Origin: Jatrophihabitans sp.
GTDB taxonomy: Bacteria; Actinomycetota; Actinomycetes; Mycobacteriales; Jatrophihabitantaceae
Assembly: GCA_025927835.1 (NCBI GenBank)
Contig: JAICKR010000005.1
Coordinates: 1 to 44,074, forward strand
DNA: 44,074 nucleotides
Reading direction: 5' to 3'
Below, piece after piece: positions 1 to 7,076 of the stretch. The stretch's first letter is position 1, and every line of letters starts with the position of its first letter. Under the pieces are notes generated by a model. It saw only the letters and a list, made by a program, of their open reading frames with translations, had not been told where the DNA came from and made no database searches. The translations under genes were made by a program, and so were the position numbers.

Positions 1-167
1 ACGGATCGGGTGAACAACCGCCCGGCCTCGCATCGTGCGTCCGTAGTTCCGCACGCATGCGACCCCGGCGTGCACCGCCCTCCTGCAATGTCGCTGGATA
101 TCACCTAACGATCCTGGCGACGTCCTCGGTGAAGGTGGTCACGCTCGAGCGAACAGAGGAGACCACA

Positions 168-770
168 ATGGAGGCTTTCGAGTCCTTCGTCGCGCTGACA
201 CTGGAGGCTCAGGGTTTGGTGGTCTCTGAGGCGGTCAAGTTTCCGGTGACCCGGCAAACGGCCAAGGCCGCCTACGCCGAGACGCAGACCCACGGCTTTG
301 AAATCGACCTTGTAGCCGCCCGGGCTGACAAATTGATTCTCGCAACGGTGAAGTCGTTCTTCGGGTCGCGCGGCGTCGTCTCTGAACACGTCATGGGCCA
401 GTCATCGACGCAGCGCTCCAACAGGCTGTACGCGATGCTCAATGATCCCGTCGTCCGCGACGCCCTGATCGACGGATCGTGCAAGCGTTACGGCTACACG
501 CCGAACCAGATCGAACTGCGGCTATACGCGGGGCACTTCGCAGGAGACAAGAAGGGCGTGCACGAACGTCGCATCCGGGACTGGTGCGCTAGCCAGCACG
601 TCGGCGGAGGGCCTATCCGCGTCTTCGGCCTCGAGGAAGTCGCAACCGCGGCCCGGCGTGTGGCCAACAGCAAGATGTACCGAGACAACCCGGCTCTTGT
701 CGCGATCAAGGTTCTCGAAGCCGCGGGGATGCTGACGCCGCTCGCATCGTCCGACGTCATCGCCGATTGA
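168..770 (+). CDS. Hypothetical protein, possible degenerate PD-(D/E)XK nuclease fold
   Basis: This 200-residue protein lies inside the putative integrated element. I chose the ATG at 168 because AGAGGAG sits 7 nt upstream; an in-frame ATG at 57 has no ribosome site. Residues 43-63 resemble the core of restriction-endonuclease-like folds: acidic E45 and D47, a short linker, then a hydrophobic strand ending in V61-K62. The usual acidic residue of the (D/E)xK half-motif is T60, so nuclease activity is doubtful. The C-terminal half is basic, with no membrane segment or signal peptide. Base composition is lower in GC than the host genes to the right, which fits cargo DNA. Function is unknown; the nuclease-fold link is a motif-level inference. 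Confidence 0.7.
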   Translation: MEAFESFVALTLEAQGLVVSEAVKFPVTRQTAKAAYAETQTHGFEIDLVAARADKLILATVKSFFGSRGVVSEHVMGQSSTQRSNRLYAMLNDPVVRDALIDGSCKRYGYTPNQIELRLYAGHFAGDKKGVHERRIRDWCASQHVGGGPIRVFGLEEVATAARRVANSKMYRDNPALVAIKVLEAAGMLTPLASSDVIAD

Positions 771-836
771 GCGTCGCAGTCGCGGATCGAGTACCAGGCG
801 AAGATCACCGCCTGTCAGACATGTTGATCTTCTTCG

Positions 837-866
837 GTCCGCAAACAGTCCGCAAGAAGTCCGCAA
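837..866 (+). repeat. Three direct repeats GTCCGCAA, 11-bp period
   Basis: GTCCGCAA occurs at 837-844, 848-855 and 859-866. The spacing is about one helical turn, so bound proteins would lie on one face of the DNA. The position about 120 bp inside the tRNA-derived core fits arm-type binding sites of a tyrosine integrase. This reading is inferred from arrangement only. Confidence 0.5.
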
Positions 867-889
867 GCTGCTGTTGTTGATCATCGCTG

Positions 890-905
890 GCCAACGTCAG
901 CCAAC
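890..905 (+). repeat. Direct repeat GCCAAC, 10-bp period
   Basis: GCCAAC occurs at 890-895 and 900-905. It may be a second set of recombinase or excisionase sites between the 837-866 repeats and the attachment core, but it is short enough to be chance. Confidence 0.3.
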
Positions 906-987
906 ATGCTTGCAGCCCAGCAAATACGGGACCTCTAAGCACCTGACCCAAGCAATACCGCACCTGCCTGAGATCGCCAAATTGGCA

Positions 988-1030
988 CTCCTAAGCCGGG
1001 CGTCGCAGGTTCGAATCCTGCCGGGGGCAC
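988..1030 (+). other. tRNA-Arg(CCT) 3' fragment, probable attachment core
   Basis: The fragment runs from the anticodon loop CTCCTAA (anticodon CCT at 990-992) through the T arm (GCAGG 1005-1009, loop TTCGAAT 1010-1016, CCTGC 1017-1021) to the 3' acceptor strand CGGGGGC (1022-1028) and discriminator A1029. The bases before the loop do not form an anticodon stem with GCCGG downstream, and no 5' acceptor strand GCCCCCG lies upstream. It is therefore a partial copy. Integrative elements that recombine at the anticodon loop rebuild the tRNA at one end and leave such a 3' copy at the other. The intact gene should lie outside the window. Confidence 0.75.
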
Positions 1031-1032
1031 CG

Positions 1033-2418
1033 TCAGGCCGGTTTGATGTTCGCGTTCAGGTGAAAGACGTTGTCCGGGTCGTACGTCGCCTTGATCGCCT
1101 GCAACCGGGCGTACTTGTCGCCGTACGCGTTGCGCACCCGTTCCTCGTCCTGCTCGGGCATGAAGTTGACGTAGCTGCCGATGCCGGTCGCGTGCGGCAC
1201 CAGGGCCGACCAGTAGTTGCGCACCCACTCGCGCTCCGCAGCGAAGCCGTCCGGGTCGGGTGTGCTGCCCGAGATGTTGATGACGTAACCGACGTCAGGT
1301 CGTCCACCGAACGCAGTGGCCTCCGCGTCGGCGCCGGCGTACGCGCCGCCGCACACGAAGATGGGGACGAATGAAAGCGGGTGGATCTTCTTGGGCTGGT
1401 GCTCCAGGATCACGTCGATCACGCCGTCGGTGAGGTCGTCGACATAGACGGCCTTCTCGTACGAGTTCAGCCCCCACGGCGCCGACTCGTCGAACATCTG
1501 CTGCAGGGCGACGTACGGGATCGGTGTCACGAGTTGCACGATCGGCTGCAGCGCTGCGGTGATCGGGGCGATGACGGCCCCGTGCGCGTCCGCGTCGCCG
1601 AGCCCGACAACGAGCAGGCCGAACGCCGGCGTGAAGTGCAGCTCCTCGGGCACGAACGGTGCCGGTGGCGCGCTCAGGCCGGCCAGGAAGACGCCGTAGT
1701 CGGCCGGGGCGCTGCGCACGTACTCGCGCGCGAACCGGAACAGCTCCGCGCCTTGGTCCGGGCTGAACAGGAACAACCCGAGCTGTACGAGTGGGCCGAC
1801 CGGGTGCAGCGCGAACTCGAACTCGGTGACGACGCCGAAGTTACCGCCGCCCCCGCGTATCGCCCAGAAGAGGTCGCTGTTCTCGTCTGCCGACGCGGTG
1901 AGCACCCGGCCGTCCGCAACCACCACCCGGGCGCCGACCACGTTCTGGCAGGACAGGCCGAACGCGCGCACCAGCCAGCCGATGCCGCCACCGAGCGTCA
2001 GTCCGGCCACGCCGGTGTGGCTGATGAATCCCCCGGTCACCGCCAGCCCGTGCTCCTGCGTCGCCGCGTCGAGCTCGCCCCAGGTGGCGCCGCCGTCACA
2101 GCGGACGCGCCTGGCGTCCGGGTCGACGGTGATCGACTTCATCGGCGTCAGGTCGATCATCAGCCCGCCGTCGGTCAGCGCGAACCCGGCGTAGTTGTGC
2201 CCGCCGCCGCGCACCGACACCTCGAGCCCCGCACCTTGCGCATAACGCAGGGCGGCCGCGACGTCCAGATCGGCGGCGCAACGCACCACCACCGAGGGAC
2301 GGCGGGTGATCGCACCGTTCCAGATGCGCACCGCTTCGTCGTAGCCCGGCTCACCCGGCTCGCACAGGGTGCGCGGGTCGGTGAGTTCGGCCCGCAGTGC
2401 GTCGAACTGGTTCGACAT
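1033..2418 (-). CDS. FAD-binding oxidoreductase, BBE family
   Basis: This 461-residue PCMH/BBE-type flavoprotein has an FAD-binding N-terminal half with the RGGGHNYAG motif around residues 70-78. H74 is in the position used for covalent 8-alpha-histidyl FAD attachment in this family. LGGGIGWL and RGGGGNFGVVTEFEF follow. The C-terminal 45 residues match the berberine-bridge tail (YVNFMPEQDEER, then a DPDNVFHLNANI-type end). I see no cysteine at the place used for a second covalent bond in bicovalent members. Such enzymes oxidise sugars, alkaloids or secondary metabolites; the substrate cannot be read here. The stop codon is three bases from the tRNA fragment, so the element sits immediately downstream of this gene. 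Confidence 0.85.
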   Translation of the reverse strand: MSNQFDALRAELTDPRTLCEPGEPGYDEAVRIWNGAITRRPSVVVRCAADLDVAAALRYAQGAGLEVSVRGGGHNYAGFALTDGGLMIDLTPMKSITVDPDARRVRCDGGATWGELDAATQEHGLAVTGGFISHTGVAGLTLGGGIGWLVRAFGLSCQNVVGARVVVADGRVLTASADENSDLFWAIRGGGGNFGVVTEFEFALHPVGPLVQLGLFLFSPDQGAELFRFAREYVRSAPADYGVFLAGLSAPPAPFVPEELHFTPAFGLLVVGLGDADAHGAVIAPITAALQPIVQLVTPIPYVALQQMFDESAPWGLNSYEKAVYVDDLTDGVIDVILEHQPKKIHPLSFVPIFVCGGAYAGADAEATAFGGRPDVGYVINISGSTPDPDGFAAEREWVRNYWSALVPHATGIGSYVNFMPEQDEERVRNAYGDKYARLQAIKATYDPDNVFHLNANIKPA

Positions 2419-2491
2419 CGCATCCCCCGAGAATCGTCGTCCTGGCCATTCGACTCCCGGGGGACTGCGGATGACAAGAGCGGCGAACTCG

Positions 2492-2713
2492 TCAGGACTT
2501 GTGAGCCGCTGCCTTGCCGCCCTTACGGCCCGCCTTCTTCTTCTGCGCGGTGGTGCCGCCCTGGCTCGAATCGCCGCCCTTGCCGCTCTGCTTGCCGCCG
2601 TGCTTCGACGCGTCCGGGCTGTTCGCGATCTTCGCCGCCCGCTGCTTGGACATGCCCTTGTCCTTGAGCGCCTCGTACTGCTTCTCGTTCTTCACGCTGG
2701 CTCGCGTTGCCAC
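2492..2713 (-). CDS. Small basic DUF7218-like protein
   Basis: This 73-residue lysine-, glycine- and alanine-rich protein begins ATRASVKNEKQYEALKDKG and ends KKAGRKGGKAAAHKS. It resembles a short family common in actinomycetes, with conserved 'KNEKQYEALKDKGMSK..AAKIANSP' and a Ser/Gly/Lys tail, which I recall as DUF7218. I chose the GTG at 2713 because AAGGAG (2719-2724) precedes it by 5 nt; the preceding GTG at 2716 is too close. A longer in-frame start at 2770 is possible but would add an unconserved leader. The role is unknown; the charge suggests nucleic-acid association. It is transcribed away from ku, sharing a 187-bp intergenic region. Confidence 0.75.
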   Translation of the reverse strand: MATRASVKNEKQYEALKDKGMSKQRAAKIANSPDASKHGGKQSGKGGDSSQGGTTAQKKKAGRKGGKAAAHKS

Positions 2714-2900
2714 CACAACTCCTTCCGATCGATCTTCATACCGATCTTTCCCAGGAGTCCCGCGCGGCACACGGGAGCGGCCGGACGTCTACGTGGGTAT
2801 GAGTACATGGGTGTTTGCGACCGGCATCGCCCGGCGGTGTGCGCTGCTAGCCGCTGCGTTGACAGCCACCGGACTCGACGCCTGAAGGGAGCTGCGGACA

Positions 2901-3839
2901 ATGGCACGCGCGGTGTGGACGGGTGTTCTTTCGTTCGGTCTCGTATCGGTGCCGGTAGCGCTCTACTCGGCCACCGAGGAGCACACGCCCGACTTCCATC
3001 AGTACGTCAAGGGCACGGCCCAACGCATCCGCTACAAGCGGGTCTCGGAGAAGACCGGCAAGGAGGTCGACTACGCCGACATCGTCAAAGGCGCCAAGGT
3101 CGGCAGCAAGCTCGTGACCCTCGACCAGGACGAACTCGACGCGATCGCACCCGGCAAGTCGCGCTCGCTGGAGGTGGCGACGTTCGTCGACCGGGAGGAG
3201 GTCGATCCCCTGCTGTTCAACAAGACGTACTGGCTCGGACCCGGCAACGACGAGGCCAAGAAGACCTACGCGTTGCTGCGCGACGCGATGACGGCCGAGG
3301 ACAAGGTCGCCATCGGCATGTTCGTCATGCGCGGCAAGCAGTACCTGTGCTGCGTACGGCCGGACGGCAACACCCTCGCGCTGGAGACGATGTTCTTCGC
3401 CGACGAGGTCCGCGAGCCGAAGAAGGAGATCGACAACCTGCCCGGCAAGGTCAAGCTCGCCGCCAACGAGATCAAGATGGCCCGCCAGCTCGTCTCGAGC
3501 ATGTCGGGGCCGTTCCGCGCGGGCGACTACCGCGACACCTACACGGCCGCGGTGAACAAGCTGCTCCGCGCCAAGGCGAAGAACCGTGAGGTGTCGACGG
3601 CCGAGGACGCGCCGGAGCCGACGAACGTCGTCGACCTGATGGAGGCACTGCGCGAGTCGGTCGCGAACGCCAAGTCCGGTCGCGGCGGCAAGAAGACGAC
3701 GAAGAAGACGGCGGCCAAGAAGACAGCGGCCAGAAGGACAGCGGCTAAGAAGACAGCGGCTAAGAAGACAGCTAAGAAGGCGACCAAGACGACCAAGCGG
3801 AAGAGAACGTCGAAGAAGCCGGCCCGCAAGAGCGCCTGA
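2901..3839 (+). CDS. ku: Bacterial Ku protein, non-homologous end joining
   Basis: Ku forms a homodimeric ring that threads onto DNA double-strand ends and recruits LigD. Residues 1 to about 200 form the bacterial Ku core: it opens MARAVWTGVLSFGLVSVPVAL and continues with the family's H.....G.RIRYKRV, YLGP-like and FRAGDYRDTYT segments. Residues from about 255 to 312 form a lysine-rich tail built of repeated AAKKT-like units, as in mycobacterial and streptomycete Ku, where the tail binds DNA. At 312 residues the length suits the tailed class. GAAGGGAG (2884-2891) precedes the ATG. No ligD is next to it in this window, so the partner must be elsewhere. Confidence 0.95.
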   Translation: MARAVWTGVLSFGLVSVPVALYSATEEHTPDFHQYVKGTAQRIRYKRVSEKTGKEVDYADIVKGAKVGSKLVTLDQDELDAIAPGKSRSLEVATFVDREEVDPLLFNKTYWLGPGNDEAKKTYALLRDAMTAEDKVAIGMFVMRGKQYLCCVRPDGNTLALETMFFADEVREPKKEIDNLPGKVKLAANEIKMARQLVSSMSGPFRAGDYRDTYTAAVNKLLRAKAKNREVSTAEDAPEPTNVVDLMEALRESVANAKSGRGGKKTTKKTAAKKTAARRTAAKKTAAKKTAKKATKTTKRKRTSKKPARKSA

Positions 3840-3842
3840 GGC

Positions 3843-4124
3843 TCAGGAGCGGACGAGCCGCGCGATCGCGTCAGCGGCCTCGCGCACCTTGAGGTCGGCG
3901 TCGGCTCCCCCGGCCCGGGCTGCGTCGACCACACAACTCGCCAGGTGCTCCTCGAGCAGGCCGAGGGCGACCGACTGGAGCGCCTTCGTCGCGGCGCTCA
4001 CCTGGGTAAGGATGTCGATGCAGTACTTGTCCTCGTCGACCATCTTCGCGATGCCACGCACCTGTCCCTCGATGCGGCGCAGCCGCTTGAGGTAGTCGTC
4101 CTTGTTCGCCGTGTAGCCGTGCAT
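3843..4124 (-). CDS. csoR: CsoR-family copper-sensing repressor
   Basis: This 93-residue all-helical DUF156/CsoR protein carries the Cu(I)-binding set C35, H60 and C64 with C-x24-H-x3-C spacing, which defines copper sensors in the family. Apo-CsoR binds GC-rich palindromes as a tetramer and releases on Cu(I) binding. The ATG at 4124 starts MHGYTANK, the usual CsoR N-terminus; upstream in-frame extension crosses the operator and is not plausible. The gene ends four bases after ku, in convergent orientation. No copper ATPase or chaperone follows, which is unusual. It probably represses itself through the site at 4135-4149. Confidence 0.9.
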   Translation of the reverse strand: MHGYTANKDDYLKRLRRIEGQVRGIAKMVDEDKYCIDILTQVSAATKALQSVALGLLEEHLASCVVDAARAGGADADLKVREAADAIARLVRS

Positions 4125-4134
4125 GCCGCGACTG

Positions 4135-4149
4135 TACCCCCTAGGGGTA
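4135..4149. promoter_or_regulatory. CsoR operator
   Basis: TACCCC, then CTA, then GGGGTA form a perfect inverted repeat 10 bp upstream of the csoR start. This matches the TACCC-spacer-GGGTA form reported for actinomycete CsoR sites. The site lies between csoR and the divergent gene at 4217, so it could affect both. Confidence 0.75.
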
Positions 4150-4216
4150 TGAGCCCCGCGGGAATATCGGGCAGCTGCCCGATCCGCGATCGGCGCGTGC
4201 GACCTAGAACTGAGCC

Positions 4217-4630
4217 ATGACCACAGCCACCGACCGGCCCGGCGCCGCACGCTTCGCCCTCGCCGGCACGTTCCTGGAGGCGCTCGCCGACCAGGACTTC
4301 GACCGCATCGCGACCACCTTGCGTCCCGACGCCGTGCTGCAGGCACTGGTGCCGCGCGGAACCCGCGAGGCCGAGGGCGCGGCGGAGGTGTGCGCCCAGC
4401 TCGGACGCTGGTTCGGCGACACGCAGGAGTTCCAATTGGTCGAGGCCGTACTCGGCGAGGTCGGGCCGTGCCTGCACCTGCACTGGCGCGTCCGGCTGCG
4501 CGCGGCACGGCTCGGTGCGGGTTGGTTCGTCGTCGACCAACAGGTCTACGCCGAGACCGATGCCGACGGACGGATCAGCAGGCTGCGGCTGCTCTGCTCC
4601 GGCTACTGCCCGGAGGCCGGCACCTCGTAG
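4217..4630 (+). CDS. NTF2/SnoaL-like domain protein
   Basis: This 137-residue cone-fold protein has an N-terminal helix (ALAGTFLEALADQDFDRIATTLRPDAVLQALVPRG) of the type that opens SnoaL-like and ketosteroid-isomerase-like proteins, followed by alternating strands ending in a curved sheet. The fold serves as small enzymes or ligand-binding subunits. I see no diagnostic catalytic pair, so no reaction is assigned. It is read divergently from csoR across a 92-bp region containing the CsoR operator, so copper-responsive expression is possible but unproven. Confidence 0.7.
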   Translation: MTTATDRPGAARFALAGTFLEALADQDFDRIATTLRPDAVLQALVPRGTREAEGAAEVCAQLGRWFGDTQEFQLVEAVLGEVGPCLHLHWRVRLRAARLGAGWFVVDQQVYAETDADGRISRLRLLCSGYCPEAGTS

Positions 4631-4672
4631 GTCCGGGTTTCGCTCTAGTTGTGCCCGGGTACGAGCCTATTT

Positions 4673-7027
4673 GTGTCAGACCGCGCCCGGGCGCTGAGCA
4701 AGCTTGTGCTCGCCGTCGTCGTCATGGGGTTGATCGCGGCCGTGGCCATGCTGCCGGTCGTGCTGACCGCCGGCGGGGCCGTCGAGTCGGCAGCCGGGCG
4801 CTTCCTCGACGCCTCGTGCGACGTGCACGAAACCGCGCCCCCGCAAGCGTCCACGTTGCTCGCCCGCGACGGGCGGACCGTGCTGGCCCGGCTGTTCACC
4901 CAGAACCGCACGCCGGTGCGGATGCAGGACGTGCCGCCCGTGCTCGTGCGCGCGCTCATCGCGACCGAGGACCGCCGCTTCTACCAGCATCACGGCGTCG
5001 ACGTGCGCGGTCTGTTCCGCGCCGCGCTGCACGACGCGAACGGCGGCGATACCCAGGGTGGTTCGACGCTCACCATGCAGTACGTCAAGCAGGTGCGCTA
5101 CTACCAGGCACGCACCGCCGCGCAGCGCGATGCCGCGATCGCGTCGAACCTCGACCGAAAGCTGCAGAACGCGAAGTGCGCGCTGGCGCTGGAGCGCCGC
5201 TTCACCAAGCACCAGATCCTGCAGAAGTACCTCGACATCGCGTTCTTCGGGGAGAACTCCTATGGCATCGCGACCGCCGCGAAGACGTACTTCGACAGGC
5301 CGGTCGCGCAGTTGTCGGTGCCGCAGAGCGCGCTGCTCGTCGGGCTGCTGCAGGCGCCGTCGCAGTACGACCCGTTCCTGCACGCACTCGCCGCGCGCCA
5401 GCGGCGCAACCAGGTGCTCACGAACATGGTGGCCGTCGGCGCGCTGAGACCGGCCATGGCCGCGCACTACGCGCGCGCCCCGCTCGCGCTCGCGAGCAGG
5501 CGTCCGCCGCCGGTGCCCGAGGGGTGCGCGCACGCGAACCCGGCCGTGCTCAACGCGGGCTTCTTCTGCGACTACGCGCTGAACTGGCTGAGCGAGCACG
5601 CCGTCAGCCAGGAGGAGCTGGACACCGGCGGGTTGCGCATCGTCACGACGCTCGACGCGACGCTGCAGACGCGCGGCCAGCGCGCGATCTGGCGGGCGGG
5701 CCTGCGCCCGGCCTCCGACTACGTGCTGGTCATGCCGTCGGTGGACCCGAAGACCGGCGCGGTGACGACCATGATCACCAGTCGCCGCTACGGGCTGCGC
5801 GGCGCCGGGCGGTCGTCCAACCCGCTGTTCACCGCGGCGTACGCCGGGGCGGGTTCGACCTACAAGTACTTCACCGCAGCCGCGGCCTTGAGCGCCGGTG
5901 CCCCGACGTCGCTCAAGCTCACGACGACGAACAACCAGTACCGCACGAAGAACTGCGCGACGAGGTACCGGGTGCACAACGCCGGGCACTACCCCGACAC
6001 GATGGCGCTGCGGGACGCGCTGCCGCAGTCGTCCAACACCTATTTCGTCGCGATGGAGGACCAGTTCTTCGGCTGCCATCTCAAGCCGGTCGTCGACACC
6101 GCCGTCCGGCTCGGCATGCGACGGCTCGAGGAACCTCTCACCGACAGCGCCTCGACCCCCATCCGGAAGGAAGTCGTCCGCTCCGAGGAGCCGACGTTCA
6201 CCCTCGGCCAGGAGCCGACGTCAGCGCTCGAGCTGACCGGCGCGTTCAGTGCGGCGGCCAATGACGGCGTCTATTGTCCGCCGGCCCCGGTGCTGCGGGT
6301 GCTCGGGCCGGACGGCAAGCCGCGCCACATCGTGCGCCAAGGCTGTCATCGCGTCCTGAACAGCTACGTCGCGCGCACGCTTGTCACGCTTATGCGCCAC
6401 GACACCCACGACGGCACCGCGGCGTCCTACTTCCACGGCTGGTACGCGGGGCATCGCAGCGACGTCGCGGCCAAGACGGGCACCGACAACAACGCGGCCG
6501 ACAACGGCAACTCGGCACTCTGGTTCGTCGGCCTGACCCCGCGCCTCGTCTCGTCGGCAGCGCTGGTGGACCCGGCGAACCCGAAGGCGACCGTGCACGG
6601 CCTGCCCGGCCTGCCCGACTCGTTCGTCAGCCAGGACGTGTTCGGTGCATACGCGTCGACCTACTGGCAGGCCGCGTACCGCTCCGTGCTGCGCGGGCAC
6701 TGGAACTGGCCGGCACCCGGCGCGGTCGGCGGGCGTGCCGTACCCCGGGTCATCGGGTTGAGCCGTAGTGCGGCGGTGCACCGACTGCGCGAGGCCGGGT
6801 TCCGGGTGCAGGTCTTCCCGGTCGCCTGCGGCAGCAGCCGGCCCGCCGGCGAGGTCGCCTATCAGGGCCCGCCGCGCGCACCCGCTCGTTCGGTCGTCAC
6901 GATCTGCATCTCGAGCGGCGACCGGCTGCGGGTGTACGTCCCGCCGCCACCACCACCGAAGTCGTTCCACCCACCGCGGCATCAGTGGCCGGGTCCGCCC
7001 AAGCACCACCACCACGGACACGGCTAG
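4673..7027 (+). CDS. Bifunctional class A penicillin-binding protein with PASTA domain
   Basis: This membrane-anchored enzyme polymerises and cross-links peptidoglycan. From the GTG at 4673 it has 784 residues: a membrane anchor at 11-32; a GT51 glycosyltransferase domain with catalytic E99 in ATEDRRF and the GGSTLTMQ motif at 129-136; a transpeptidase domain with S395-x-x-K398 (STYK), S453-S-N455 and KTG at 601-603; one PASTA-like repeat near 690-755; and a proline- and histidine-rich tail. PASTA domains bind peptidoglycan or beta-lactams. The start is uncertain, because a TTG at 4649 is in frame and neither has a strong ribosome site. It is 42 bp downstream of the NTF2-like gene. Confidence 0.92.
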   Translation: MSDRARALSKLVLAVVVMGLIAAVAMLPVVLTAGGAVESAAGRFLDASCDVHETAPPQASTLLARDGRTVLARLFTQNRTPVRMQDVPPVLVRALIATEDRRFYQHHGVDVRGLFRAALHDANGGDTQGGSTLTMQYVKQVRYYQARTAAQRDAAIASNLDRKLQNAKCALALERRFTKHQILQKYLDIAFFGENSYGIATAAKTYFDRPVAQLSVPQSALLVGLLQAPSQYDPFLHALAARQRRNQVLTNMVAVGALRPAMAAHYARAPLALASRRPPPVPEGCAHANPAVLNAGFFCDYALNWLSEHAVSQEELDTGGLRIVTTLDATLQTRGQRAIWRAGLRPASDYVLVMPSVDPKTGAVTTMITSRRYGLRGAGRSSNPLFTAAYAGAGSTYKYFTAAAALSAGAPTSLKLTTTNNQYRTKNCATRYRVHNAGHYPDTMALRDALPQSSNTYFVAMEDQFFGCHLKPVVDTAVRLGMRRLEEPLTDSASTPIRKEVVRSEEPTFTLGQEPTSALELTGAFSAAANDGVYCPPAPVLRVLGPDGKPRHIVRQGCHRVLNSYVARTLVTLMRHDTHDGTAASYFHGWYAGHRSDVAAKTGTDNNAADNGNSALWFVGLTPRLVSSAALVDPANPKATVHGLPGLPDSFVSQDVFGAYASTYWQAAYRSVLRGHWNWPAPGAVGGRAVPRVIGLSRSAAVHRLREAGFRVQVFPVACGSSRPAGEVAYQGPPRAPARSVVTICISSGDRLRVYVPPPPPPKSFHPPRHQWPGPPKHHHHGHG

Positions 7028-7076
7028 CCAGCGCCACCGCATCGCCGTGGGTCGAGAGCTGGGTTACGGTCCTTCC

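Larger units (their letters stand above)
1..1030. mobile_element. Terminal part of an integrated element (partial)
   Basis: The segment left of 1030 looks like the end of a genetic element integrated into a tRNA-Arg(CCT) gene. Support: a 3'-only tRNA fragment ends at 1030 with no 5' half upstream, short direct repeats lie 120-190 bp inside that end, and the DNA is visibly less GC-rich than what follows. The first host gene ends three bases beyond the fragment. Neither an integrase nor the other end is in the window, so element type and size cannot be given. One cargo gene (168-770) is visible. The first 167 bases hold nothing else I can name. Confidence 0.55.

Noticed and set aside
985-1030. 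Complete tRNA gene
   Set aside because: The anticodon stem does not pair and there is no 5' acceptor or D arm upstream, so only the 3' part is present.
3843-4508. Long N-terminal extension of the CsoR frame
   Set aside because: The extension would cross the operator and the start of the divergent gene; the conserved family start is the ATG at 4124.
6768-7076. N-terminal extension of the cyclase-ATPase protein
   Set aside because: This part overlaps the PASTA domain of the penicillin-binding protein in another frame and is only arginine/serine-rich shadow sequence.
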